Both the position numbers and the translations under genes were made by a program. The notes under the pieces are model-generated. The model was not told where the DNA came from. It was given only the letters and a program-made list of their open reading frames with translations, and did not search any database. 64,000 nucleotides of DNA, taken from Ferruginibacter sp. GTDB taxonomy: Bacteria > Bacteroidota > Bacteroidia > Chitinophagales > Chitinophagaceae. Positions 44,916-53,215 of this stretch are shown here, piece after piece. Numbering within the stretch: the first letter of the stretch is position 1; every line of letters starts with the position of its first letter. The stretch is from assembly GCA_017983695.1 (NCBI GenBank), contig JAGOAX010000011.1, forward strand, positions 62,001-126,000. Direction: 5' to 3'.

Positions 44916-45458
44916 ATGGATGATACGCAGCAGGTAATTGAACAAACAAAAAAATGGATTACCGATGTAGTGGTGGGTTGTAATTTTTGCCCCTTTGCTG
45001 CCAATGCCATAAAGCAGCAAACTATACACTACCAGGTTGAGTATAGTACAGATACTGCAATCTGCCTTGATGCTTTTTTAACAGAAGCAGTTCGGTTAGA
45101 TGATACAGGGAGTATTGAAACCAGTTTCCTCATCTTCCCCAATTCATTTGCACAATTTGATAATTATCTTGACATGGTGGAGCTGGCAGAAGAATTATTA
45201 ATTGAAAAAGGATATGAAGGTATTTACCAGGTGGCAAGTTTTCATCCGCAATACCAGTTTGCCGATTCGCATGAAAAAGATGCGGCCAATTATACCAACA
45301 GATCCGTTTATCCCATGCTGCATTTGTTAAGAGAATCAAGTATAGATAAAGCATTGGAAAATTATAAAGATCCCGAAGGTATCCCCGCCATCAATATTGA
45401 TTTTGCAAGAAATAAAGGCTTGGTGTATATGAAAATGCTGAGAGATAGTTGTTTGTAA
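44916..45458 (+). CDS. DUF1415 family protein
   Basis: 180 aa from the ATG at 44916; the TTG three bases upstream is ignored. Family features are present: KKWITDVVVGCNFCPFAANAI with a CxxC pair near residues 25-28, SFLIFPNSFAQFDNYLDMVELAEELL, GIYQVASFHPQYQFADS, DAANYTNRSVYPMLHLLRESSIDKAL. The function of DUF1415 is unknown; the CxxC pair might bind metal. It ends six bases before the end of the convergent oxygenase gene, with no room for a separate terminator. Confidence 0.88.
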   Translation: MDDTQQVIEQTKKWITDVVVGCNFCPFAANAIKQQTIHYQVEYSTDTAICLDAFLTEAVRLDDTGSIETSFLIFPNSFAQFDNYLDMVELAEELLIEKGYEGIYQVASFHPQYQFADSHEKDAANYTNRSVYPMLHLLRESSIDKALENYKDPEGIPAINIDFARNKGLVYMKMLRDSCL

Positions 45459-45464
45459 TACCGG

Positions 45465-46058
45465 TTACATCCGCTTCAGCCATCCCGTAACGCTCATTCT
45501 GCTGCGGTTGGCTTTTATCACTTCATGCTCCATTTCATCGCTTTTAAAAAATACGGATGTTTGCGATTGCGGTTGAATTGTTTGTGCCGTTTCATTTTGA
45601 TATACCACTAATTGCCCGCCATCTTCCTCCAGCCAGTTATTGTTTAAGTAATTGATCAAAGAATATTTTCTGTTGCTGTCGTTCTTAAACTGATCTTTAT
45701 GTTTTTTATAAAAACTGCCTTCTTCATATACGGCATAGTGAAATTCGTAACCATTAATACCGGTGTAACAGCTGCGGTTGAGGTATGCAATAAAATTTTC
45801 TACCTGCTGTAAAAATTCCTGTTCATAAATATTGTCATGGCTTTTATCCATCCAGTAAATTTTGTCGCCCCGCATTTTTTGTGAACTGTCTTTTATTTCT
45901 TCGTTTCCAATTCCTGCAGCGGTCATCAAATCATCGCTTTGTAACTGCAGTATATTTTGCTGCAGGCCATTGCATAATTCTTCGTTTAAAAAACTGTGGT
46001 CAATGCCAATATTATTATCAAGGTAACTATCTATCATCAGGTCAAATGGATTGTACAT
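45465..46058 (-). CDS. 2-oxoglutarate/Fe(II)-dependent oxygenase, prolyl hydroxylase-like
   Basis: 197 aa. The iron triad is visible: His120 and Asp122 (YKKHKDQF) and His178 (MEHEV), with Arg185 or Arg187 as the 2-oxoglutarate anchor (NRSRMSVTGWLKR). The core sheet shows SLINYLNNNWLEEDGGQLVVY. It resembles SM-20/PKHD-type hydroxylases that act on protein side chains or other substrates; the target is unknown. No signal peptide. Confidence 0.85.
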   Translation of the reverse strand: MYNPFDLMIDSYLDNNIGIDHSFLNEELCNGLQQNILQLQSDDLMTAAGIGNEEIKDSSQKMRGDKIYWMDKSHDNIYEQEFLQQVENFIAYLNRSCYTGINGYEFHYAVYEEGSFYKKHKDQFKNDSNRKYSLINYLNNNWLEEDGGQLVVYQNETAQTIQPQSQTSVFFKSDEMEHEVIKANRSRMSVTGWLKRM

Positions 46059-46225
46059 ATTATTAGTTCAGCGGGTAAGGTAGTTCTTTTTCACCGCTGT
46101 TAATCTTTGCTTTAAGTAAACTATTAGCAGTAGTACAAAGAGTTGTATATTTAATAAATGGGGAGCAGTTTTACAATTGCTGTAAACTTCAATATCCCGT
46201 TAATCTTTATTCAACATTTTATAGT

Positions 46226-46618
46226 ATGGAAATAGAAATATTCACCCTCTGCGATTTTGCACAGGACAATCAATCAAAACTAACTATTGTAGGTACTTTT
46301 GATAGTATTAATGCCAAACAGTTTCCGGTGCTGCACCCAGCATGTGCAGTAGCCTGCCGCATACGCTTTGCGGCTAAAGAAGCCGGGGATCATGATTTTA
46401 AATTACGGCTTGTAGATATTACCGGTAAAGAAAGCATACAACCCATTACTGGAACAATTAATATTCCAGTACCCCCAAACGGGCAGGTGGTAACTATAAA
46501 CTTAGTAGCCAATTTTAACCAGCTGCAGTTTGCAAAGCCTGGTCGTTTTTCTTTTGAATTGTATATTGACGGCGACTGGAAAAGCGGATTGCCTTTATTT
46601 TTAAACCAGGTAGTGTAG
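46226..46618 (+). CDS. DUF6941-like small cytoplasmic protein
   Basis: 130 aa, beta-rich, no signal. EIEIFTLCDFAQDNQSKLTIVGTFDSINAKQFPVLHPACAVACRIRF and GQVVTINLVANFNQLQFAKPGRFSFELYIDGDWKSGLPLFL match small proteins annotated DUF6941 in many phyla. Their function is unknown. Single gene, followed by a shared hairpin terminator. Confidence 0.75.
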   Translation: MEIEIFTLCDFAQDNQSKLTIVGTFDSINAKQFPVLHPACAVACRIRFAAKEAGDHDFKLRLVDITGKESIQPITGTINIPVPPNGQVVTINLVANFNQLQFAKPGRFSFELYIDGDWKSGLPLFLNQVV

Positions 46619-46637
46619 CATCAGCTATTTTAATAAA

Positions 46638-46673
46638 AAAGACACACAGTAATTACTTAAACTATGTGTCTTT
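46638..46673 (-). terminator. Hairpin terminator between convergent small genes
   Basis: AAAGACACA-C-AGT and ACT-A-TGTGTCTTT form a 12-base-pair stem with one mismatch and a 10-base loop. Read on the minus strand it is followed by TTT TTT, giving a U-tract for the Pmp3-like gene; on the plus strand the tail is weaker. Confidence 0.75.
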
Positions 46674-46692
46674 AAAAAATATTGTGTTACGT

Positions 46693-47112
46693 TTAATCTT
46701 CGCCAAGTATCACTATCAGTGCATATATTACTCCCGGTAAAAAGAATAGCAGGGTAAGTAAAAGATCGATCCAGAATTTATTGTTTATTTCTCCCTGGTG
46801 CAGGTACACTGCTAATGGTGGTAAAAGAATAGCCAATATTACCAGTAATAAAGTGTTAGTACTGGGTTCTGCCCCCTTACGTTTCTCGGCCTTAAAAGCT
46901 TTAACTTCTTTCTTCATTTCTTTAAACCGTTCCCTTCTGTCTTTACGGGAAAGGCTTTTAAATTCAGACAATGCCGAAGCCAGGTCTGCGGAATCTTTTA
47001 TTATAACATTATCTGTAGTATTTAATTTAGGTACCACAGCGGCGTGTGATGGCTGGAATAAAAGTGCGAACGAAAGAAAGAAAAGCGTAAAAAGCAGGGT
47101 GATTTTTTTCAT
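46693..47112 (-). CDS. Pmp3/YqaE-type membrane protein with secreted N-terminal extension
   Basis: 139 aa. The C-terminal third (about 86-139) is a YqaE/Pmp3 domain with two membrane helices: LLLVILAILLPPLAVYLHQGEINNKFWIDLLLTLLFFLPGVIYALIVI. Typical Pmp3 proteins are only about 55 residues. Here a signal peptide (ending SHAA) and a charged, lysine- and arginine-rich stretch (KSLSRKDRRERFKEMKKEVKAFKAEKRKG) precede it. Pmp3 proteins affect membrane potential and stress tolerance. The extended form recurs in Bacteroidota. Confidence 0.85.
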   Translation of the reverse strand: MKKITLLFTLFFLSFALLFQPSHAAVVPKLNTTDNVIIKDSADLASALSEFKSLSRKDRRERFKEMKKEVKAFKAEKRKGAEPSTNTLLLVILAILLPPLAVYLHQGEINNKFWIDLLLTLLFFLPGVIYALIVILGED

Positions 47113-47210
47113 AAACGTTTTTTTGGGGTTATGTGATTTGCTGAATTAAAATTATTTTATTCATGCTAATGAAAAAAAATAATTTTTACACATTATAAAA
47201 CAGCCCGCTT

Positions 47211-47810
47211 TTACCTGGGGCAATCTAATTTAACAGCATACTTGCTCCAGCTGTCATAACAGTCAATCCGCATTGCAGTATTACCATTTACCGATAACCA
47301 GCTCAATTTTATAAAGGCAATATCTTTTTTGGGTAGTTTCAATTCGTAATAATAATACCCGGCAAGTGTTTTTGCATCGCAGCTTTTAAGTAGTTTAACT
47401 TTAAAAGGCTTTTTGCCAAATACACTATCAAGATTGAATATGGGTTTTATTTCGGAAGAAAGGGAGCTGATGATGCTGAAAGAAGTATACCCCATACGAG
47501 GCCCTTTAAGCATTATATTCCATTTAACCGGCTGGCCGGCCTGCATAAAACTTTGTCCTTTAAGTGTAAGGTCAACTGTGCCTTTTCTAAAAAAATTAAT
47601 ACTGGTATCATCACTCATTTCAACCCTGTCAGTCATCCACTTAACCGGAAGTTTTTTGGGTTGACCCACAGCCCAGTCGCCTACATTTTCATATCCCGTA
47701 CTGTCATACAGTAGTTTTTTTATCAGGTCGTATAACTCGGTTTTTGGTGACTGGGCAGCTGCGGAAAGCATAATGCAGCTGATCAGTATATACAGTATAA
47801 GTTGTTTCAT
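47211..47810 (-). CDS. Secreted protein of unknown function
   Basis: 199 aa with a signal peptide ending SAAAQ. The mature region is beta-rich and about 175 residues long (SPKTELYDLIKKLLYDSTGYENVGDWAVGQ, IMLKGPRMGYTSFSIISSLS, YYYELKLPKKDIAFIKLSWLSVNG), with few charged clusters. No family was recognised. It is separated from the Pmp3-like gene by about 100 bases on the same strand and may be co-transcribed. Confidence 0.65.
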   Translation of the reverse strand: MKQLILYILISCIMLSAAAQSPKTELYDLIKKLLYDSTGYENVGDWAVGQPKKLPVKWMTDRVEMSDDTSINFFRKGTVDLTLKGQSFMQAGQPVKWNIMLKGPRMGYTSFSIISSLSSEIKPIFNLDSVFGKKPFKVKLLKSCDAKTLAGYYYYELKLPKKDIAFIKLSWLSVNGNTAMRIDCYDSWSKYAVKLDCPR

Positions 47811-47888
47811 GTTTTTAAAGATAGAAGGTAATTTTTAAAAATGCAAGCGCTGATCTGTTAACTCATTTATTTATTTAGCTAATCATAG

Positions 47889-47921
47889 TTTGATATCCGT
47901 TATATCTTTTAAGTACTTTTA
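47889..47921 (+). promoter_or_regulatory. Possible promoter of the 126-aa gene
   Basis: TTTG (47889-47892), 21 bases, then TACTTTTA (47914-47921), one base off TAnnTTTG. The start codon follows 16 bases later. Confidence 0.38.
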
Positions 47922-47937
47922 AACAACAAATAACTGC

Positions 47938-48318
47938 ATGAATAAAATACTGCTGCTTTCACTTTTCATTTTTATACTTGTTCTTATACAAGGCCGTGGT
48001 AGTAAACCAAAAAAACTAAAAGCTGGTTCAATATGTTCTGTTGATGACGGGGATGGTAAATTCGGGATTGTAAAAATACTTGTTATTGATGATGAAATAA
48101 TACATGTAAAAAAGTATAAAAATAAATATGCTGAGCGGCTGGTTGCTATTGATATTAATACATTGAGTTTGGGTTCAGTTTATGATGAAGCTGGATTTGG
48201 TGTTCGCCATTTACCGACAGATAGAAAAGTTTTTGATAGTTGGAAACCTATAATTATAGCTTTTGAAGAAGTGACAGGTGATGACCTTGAAGAGTATGAA
48301 ATATGGAAAGCAGGATAA
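47938..48318 (+). CDS. Small exported protein of unknown function
   Basis: 126 aa with an N-terminal hydrophobic segment (ILLLSLFIFILVLIQG) acting as a signal or anchor. The rest (LKAGSICSVDDGDGKFGIVKILVIDDEIIHVKKYKNKYAERL, DRKVFDSWKPIIIAFEEVTGDDLEEYEIWKAG) resembles cytoplasmic or periplasmic immunity-type small domains, but the match is loose. No toxin gene is adjacent. Confidence 0.6.
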   Translation: MNKILLLSLFIFILVLIQGRGSKPKKLKAGSICSVDDGDGKFGIVKILVIDDEIIHVKKYKNKYAERLVAIDINTLSLGSVYDEAGFGVRHLPTDRKVFDSWKPIIIAFEEVTGDDLEEYEIWKAG

Positions 48319-48469
48319 TCCGTCGCAGCAATTGATAAACAGGTCGTTCAAAAAACCCGCCGTATTAACCGCATGGGTATTTACTTAAAAAATTGGTTAG
48401 TTCCACTCTTGCAAACCGACATAGCAGGGCTTAATTTTATAATAATTTTAATCCTCAAAAATACCTGTT

Positions 48470-48586
48470 ATGAAAAAGATTATTACATTATCAGTTGTTG
48501 TTATTTTTTTAGTGTCTTGTTCACGTTCAATATCGATACAGCAGGCCGCAGGCGGTAATTACAGAAGTATAAGAACCGTTAGATAA
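48470..48586 (+). CDS. 38-residue predicted lipoprotein
   Basis: A short frame starting MKKIITLSVVVIFLVSCSRS has a lipobox (LVSC, Cys17) and a 21-residue mature tail ending RTVR. It fits the entericidin-like small lipoprotein size class. Support is the signal pattern only; coding status is uncertain. Confidence 0.5.
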   Translation: MKKIITLSVVVIFLVSCSRSISIQQAAGGNYRSIRTVR

Positions 48587-49059
48587 AAGCAGCCACATTT
48601 ATTTTGTAATACTGTTTATACCTGCAATAGTGGTTGACTGAATATTTATGTATTTACATATTGCTTATTGAAGCTAAAACCAGGCATTATTAAGTCGTAT
48701 CTATAATATCAGTACTTTAATAAAATGAGCATGGCCAAAAATTTTTACTAATAAAATTTTTGGATGATTCAATGTTTTTTATATTTTTGCAGTACACATT
48801 ACCTACACCACCCTTACTACCGTAACCTATCCTCCTGTAAAAAATCATTCCCTAACACGATTCATTAGTATTCACTATTGATGCAACCATTTATGTTTGT
48901 AGTTAGTCTTAGCATTTGTATATGCTAAAGGCATAGTTTTTCCAATCCCTCTGATTATCTGTTACAATCCCCATTGTATTAAATTATTTATTTCTATCCA
49001 ATCTTGTAAGAAGCCTCTAACGCTAATTATTTATTTGTAACAAGAAAAAATCATTTACA
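48587..49059. other. 473-base interval with promoter and long 5' leader
   Basis: The first 170 bases show nothing clear. A good promoter lies at 48759-48789, leaving a leader of about 265 bases before the T9SS cargo gene. The leader includes the hairpin TTAGCAT-6 nt-ATGCTAA (48909-48928). No coding frame was found in it. Confidence 0.6.
48759..48789 (+). promoter_or_regulatory. Promoter of the T9SS cargo gene
   Basis: TTTG (48759-48762), 19-base spacer, then TATTTTTG (48782-48789): a full match to the Bacteroidota TTTG/TAnnTTTG primary-sigma consensus. Transcription should begin near 48795. Confidence 0.6.
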
Positions 49060-50787
49060 ATGAAACAGATTTTTACCCCTGTGGGCAGGTATTTTAAAAC
49101 CGCTATTACCGCCCTTTTAATCTCCTTTTTTATGCTGTTTGGTAAAGTATCATCAGCACACACAATTTTATATTTTACGCAACCTTGTTTTACCCAGGGA
49201 TCTACAGTAACAGTAGGTATAAAAGTAATTTTAGCAGGCGTTGGCTCATATTATCACTGGCAATACAGAACTGCACCAGGTGGCACCTGGACTTGGCTTG
49301 CCAACGGTAACAATACCATTAATGGCCGTGTTTTTAGTGTTGCAAACGCCTCACTTGTTTCCAATGTGGCAGATTATGCACCTGATTTAGTAATAAGTAA
49401 TGTAGGCAGCCCGGCATACACCACACAATTGGATAATGTGGAGTTAAGGGTTATTATGACTTACGGCCTTGATCCACAAACCAATCCTTATCCCGGTACA
49501 TCGGCATGGGGAGCAGAAGAGTTTGCCAATGCTAACCAGGCAAAATATATAAGGCTTATGGCTAAGGCGCCAACAGAAAATTGCTATTCAAATTGTTCGG
49601 GCAACGCATTAGTAGTTAGTACTTCGGGGCCAGAAGCAATGTCAAATTATTTTGGTGGATTTGAAGCAGGAAATGGTGCTACAAACGATAACTTCTCTAC
49701 ACCCGGATCTTATGGAGCTACTTCTCGTGCAGCTACAGATATTACAAAATGGACAGGCGGTTCTTTAGGTACATCACCACGTTACAGGGTAATCAGCAAC
49801 GCAGATTCTATGAACAGTGCGTTTACAGCCTTTGCTCCTCATACCGGTAATCAAATGCTGGTAGTAAGCCGAAATAACAGTGCAACAAACCGTTTGTGGT
49901 ACAGAACAATTGCAGTAACTAATGCAGGTAATTTTTATAACGGATCTGTAACTTTTAAAGCCTGGTTTGCAAAAGTAGATGCTACTGATGCCTGTATGGT
50001 GCTTGAAGTAAAAGGTGCTACAACACAAAGCGGCACTGTAGCTTCATTTAGCGGTAATAGTATAAGTCAATCTATAACAGGAGCAGCAGGCAACTGGATA
50101 CAGGTTACTTTTAATATTAACATACCACAGAACACCTACAAAAAACTTGAATTCAGTATTCACAGTTGTAATGCTTCTGTAGCAAGTGTTGCCATTGATG
50201 ATATTTGTTTGGTTGAACCAATAGCGGCGGCTCCATTACCGGTAACCTTATTACCACTGCAGGGTTCATATACTGATGGTGTTGCACATTTAACATGGGC
50301 TACTGAACAGGAAAGCAACAGCAGTTATTTTGAAATTGAACGCAGCACCAACGGAACAGATTTTACAGCAGCAGGCAAAGTATATGCCAGCGGAAACAGC
50401 AGCAGGTTGATATCTTATAAATTTGATGATGCAAAAGCAGTAGCAGGGGTTAACTATTACAGGTTAAGAATGGTTGACAATAATGGCTATTTTGAATACA
50501 GTAATATAATATCATTAACTGCAAATATCAAAGGACTTTTTGTTACCGGGGTATATCCAAGTCCATTTACGGATAAGGTTAACATCAACATTTCAAGCGA
50601 AAACCCAACTCAGGCTAATGTCAGGTTATATGATATTACAGGAAGGGTTTTAGCAACCAAAAATGCCGTGGTTAATAAAGGAGTTACTACAATAAGTTTA
50701 GATAACTTGGGTAATCTTACAAAAGGCATGTATGTGGTGGAAGTAAATTGCGGAGGTAAAAAATATACAGAACGAATGATCAAATAA
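49060..50787 (+). CDS. Type IX secretion substrate with C-terminal sorting domain
   Basis: 575 aa. The signal peptide ends near residue 33 (GKVSSA). A secreted central region of about 350 residues shows beta-rich segments (YHWQYRTAPGGTWTWLANGNN, ITGAAGNWIQVTFNINIPQNTYKKLEFSIHSC). A Fn3-like stretch follows (VTLLPLQGSYTDGVAHLTWATEQESNSSYFEIERSTNG). The C-terminal about 80 residues are a T9SS type A sorting domain (YPSPFTDKVNINI...VRLYDITGRVL...GMYVVEV). It is therefore exported across the outer membrane and may be surface-attached. No catalytic domain was recognised; an adhesin or structural role is possible. Confidence 0.85.
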   Translation: MKQIFTPVGRYFKTAITALLISFFMLFGKVSSAHTILYFTQPCFTQGSTVTVGIKVILAGVGSYYHWQYRTAPGGTWTWLANGNNTINGRVFSVANASLVSNVADYAPDLVISNVGSPAYTTQLDNVELRVIMTYGLDPQTNPYPGTSAWGAEEFANANQAKYIRLMAKAPTENCYSNCSGNALVVSTSGPEAMSNYFGGFEAGNGATNDNFSTPGSYGATSRAATDITKWTGGSLGTSPRYRVISNADSMNSAFTAFAPHTGNQMLVVSRNNSATNRLWYRTIAVTNAGNFYNGSVTFKAWFAKVDATDACMVLEVKGATTQSGTVASFSGNSISQSITGAAGNWIQVTFNINIPQNTYKKLEFSIHSCNASVASVAIDDICLVEPIAAAPLPVTLLPLQGSYTDGVAHLTWATEQESNSSYFEIERSTNGTDFTAAGKVYASGNSSRLISYKFDDAKAVAGVNYYRLRMVDNNGYFEYSNIISLTANIKGLFVTGVYPSPFTDKVNINISSENPTQANVRLYDITGRVLATKNAVVNKGVTTISLDNLGNLTKGMYVVEVNCGGKKYTERMIK

Positions 50788-50808
50788 GCACTTACACATG
50801 TAGAACAT

Positions 50809-50840
50809 AAAGACGGTTGGTAATTTCCAATCGTCTTTTT
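50809..50840 (+). terminator. Rho-independent terminator after the T9SS cargo gene
   Basis: AAAGACGGTTGG-TAATTT-CCAATCGTCTTT has a 12-base-pair stem with one G-T pair, followed by TT and ATTG. It starts 22 bases after the stop codon. Confidence 0.85.
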
Positions 50841-50939
50841 ATTGTAATAAAGGTATTGTATTTAAAAGGGTAAAGGCAAGAGTAATCCAATTCCAGTCAA
50901 TTCAATATCTTTAGTACTTAAGACGAATGTTTTCAAGCT

Positions 50940-52787
50940 ATGTTCAAGAAGGTGATTTATATTTTTTGGGGCTGTGTATTTATAATGAATAGTATTGCAG
51001 TTGCACAGGTTGAAACCAATAAAGCCGACACCTTTTTTTTAGCAAAGAAAAAAGGATTGCTTGGCCGTTTGGGTAAAAGTATTGCTACTAATCCTCCAGA
51101 AGAAGCGCCACAAAGAGTAGAGAACCCATTTTTAAAATACAAGGGTAAAATAATTCGGTCAATTGAACTGGTAAGGTTAAGTTTTCAAAGAAATATCTAC
51201 GATACCAACCTGGTAAAATATAATCTTGGTGTAAGGCTGGCCAATATATTTCATAAAAACTCACGGGAAAGAATAATCAGGAATAACCTGTTTTTTAAAG
51301 AAGGCGGCCGCCTCTATCCATATTTAGTAGCGGACAATGAACGGTATTTAAGAGACCTTGGTTTTATACAGGATGCAAGAATAATTGTTGATTTTGCAGA
51401 AGACAATACCGACTCTGTAGATGTGGTGGTAATAACCAAAGATATTTTTTCGCTGGGAGGCAAATTAAAAATTGACAGCCGCACCAGGGGCCGGATTGAT
51501 TTTCAGGAAGAAAATATTGCAGGTACCGGTAATAAAATTTTATTGAGTGGCTTTTATGATGAACCCAGGCATCCACAAAAAGCATTTAGCGCAGAGATGA
51601 CCAAGCGTAATATTGGCGGCTCTTTTATTGACTGGACAACAGGCTACTCTAATTTTGCACCTTCATTTATCAGTGGCCAAAAAGAGGAAACACAAATTTT
51701 TACCCGGCTGGAAAAACCATTGGTAACACCATTTATTCCCACCACAGGAAGTTTAGAAGGCGGATATTTTAAAACCAGGAATGCCTACATTTCCGATTCC
51801 TTATACAAAGCTAACACTAGGTATGAGTATTATAATATTGATGGCTGGTTAGGGTATAGTCTTGATAGCAGGCGCAGGCTGTATGCTAACAGGGAAATAA
51901 GGATACATAAGTTTGTAAACCTGCGGGCTTTAACCCGGCATTTTATTGCGGTGCCGGTAAAAACTAAAGATACATTCGATTACAGGTTCAGCAACACCAC
52001 AGGAGTGCTTACATCAATAAATGTGTTTAAACAGATTTTTTACAAAACAAATTTCATTTATGGTTTTGGCCGTAACGAAGATGTACCCGAAGGGTTTTCA
52101 ATAGTATTTACTGCCGGGTATCTTGTACAGCAAAACAGAGCTTATACTATAAAAGAAAAAATTAAAAGGCCTTATACCAGTATAGATTTTGGACTGGGAA
52201 ATTTTAAGAAAAAAGGATTTTACAGCAATTATACCTTCAGGCTCGGCGGCTATTTTTTTCGTAAACGTTTTGAAGATATTTCCCTCTTATTTAATATTGA
52301 ACACTTTTCAAGATTAAAAAAAATCAGCAGTACATGGTACCAGCGCACTTTTATTACTACAGGTATTACTTCAGAATTTAACCCGGTTTTTAATGCCCCG
52401 TTATTTTTAAACAGTATTTACGGTCTACCATATTTTAATCCGGAAAATATTGCTGCCGATTTCCGCTCAACGGTTAAACTGGAGTCGGTGTATTATAACA
52501 CTAAAAAAATATTAGGCTTCAGGTTTGCTCCATTTGTATTTACCGATTTTAGTTTGATGAAACCAGTAAAAAAATCCTTTAGTAAAAGCGATCTGTTCAG
52601 TGCAATTGGCGGCGGCGTACGTACCCGTAACGAAAACATGGTGTTTGGTACTGTTGAATTGAAGGGCTATTATTTTCCACGTATCAATGGTGATATGAGG
52701 GGCTGGAAAGTAGAGTTAAACACCAATATCCGGTTTAAATACAACAGTACCTTTATCAAACGCCCCGATTTTGTAACAGCCTTATAA
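50940..52787 (+). CDS. BamA/TamA-like outer-membrane beta-barrel protein
   Basis: 615 aa with a signal peptide ending AVAQ. Residues about 60-160 form a POTRA-like region (IIRSIELVRLSFQRNIYDTNL, RIIRNNLFFKEGGRLYPYLVADNERYLRDLGFIQDARIIVD, DSVDVVVITKDIFSLG). The remaining 440 residues look like a 16-strand-type barrel with alternating aromatic and hydrophobic residues and terminal strands. The family assembles or translocates outer-membrane proteins, but this is shorter than BamA (few POTRA). It may be a Bacteroidota-specific relative. It follows the T9SS cargo gene after a terminator. Confidence 0.78.
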   Translation: MFKKVIYIFWGCVFIMNSIAVAQVETNKADTFFLAKKKGLLGRLGKSIATNPPEEAPQRVENPFLKYKGKIIRSIELVRLSFQRNIYDTNLVKYNLGVRLANIFHKNSRERIIRNNLFFKEGGRLYPYLVADNERYLRDLGFIQDARIIVDFAEDNTDSVDVVVITKDIFSLGGKLKIDSRTRGRIDFQEENIAGTGNKILLSGFYDEPRHPQKAFSAEMTKRNIGGSFIDWTTGYSNFAPSFISGQKEETQIFTRLEKPLVTPFIPTTGSLEGGYFKTRNAYISDSLYKANTRYEYYNIDGWLGYSLDSRRRLYANREIRIHKFVNLRALTRHFIAVPVKTKDTFDYRFSNTTGVLTSINVFKQIFYKTNFIYGFGRNEDVPEGFSIVFTAGYLVQQNRAYTIKEKIKRPYTSIDFGLGNFKKKGFYSNYTFRLGGYFFRKRFEDISLLFNIEHFSRLKKISSTWYQRTFITTGITSEFNPVFNAPLFLNSIYGLPYFNPENIAADFRSTVKLESVYYNTKKILGFRFAPFVFTDFSLMKPVKKSFSKSDLFSAIGGGVRTRNENMVFGTVELKGYYFPRINGDMRGWKVELNTNIRFKYNSTFIKRPDFVTAL

Positions 52788-52817
52788 TTTCCTTATTTGT
52801 GACTGGTTGATATAAAA

Positions 52818-52844
52818 AAACCACCTGCAAAATACAAGTGGTTT
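52818..52844. terminator. Hairpin between the BamA-like gene and a convergent small gene
   Basis: AAACCAC (52818-52824) and GTGGTTT (52838-52844) pair with a 13-base loop. Read on the minus strand the stem is followed by T4-T7, making a terminator for the 52-aa gene; it can also end plus-strand transcription. Confidence 0.65.
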
Positions 52845-52866
52845 AAAATATTAAGAGGTTATTTAT

Positions 52867-53025
52867 TTACATTAAATCCAGGGCCTTGGCCAAAAAAGTG
52901 GTATTAAAGGGCAATACCATTGAACAATAAGCGCCGATAGGTGAGTATAATACTAAAAAAAAGGCAGCTACAGAAAGTAAAAACAGTATCCAGTAAAGTC
53001 CGGTATTCTTTTTGGTTGTTTCCAT
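52867..53025 (-). CDS. 52-residue membrane protein
   Basis: Starts METTKKNTGLYWILFLLSV at 53025; a longer frame to 53082 crosses the promoter-like element and is rejected. One long hydrophobic helix (about 9-29) and a second hydrophobic stretch near residues 31-45 are visible. No family was recognised. Confidence 0.6.
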   Translation of the reverse strand: METTKKNTGLYWILFLLSVAAFFLVLYSPIGAYCSMVLPFNTTFLAKALDLM

Positions 53026-53040
53026 TTTAATTTTTTTTTG

Positions 53041-53048
53041 CAAATATA
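53041..53048 (-). promoter_or_regulatory. -7 promoter element of the 52-residue gene
   Basis: TATATTTG on the minus strand fits TAnnTTTG, 15 bases from the ATG. No TTTG box was found upstream. Confidence 0.35.
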
Positions 53049-53215
53049 AGACGACAGATGTTAACGGGTACTTTTTTATCATATTTATTAGAGCTTTTTT
53101 TTACTTGAAAAACTTTTTTCACCTTGTTTAAGATCATTTTTACTAAATTTTAATGTGTATTTTTTACATTTTGCAATAAAGGCTTTATATTGCCCCTTCT
53201 TAACCTGCGTTGCTA

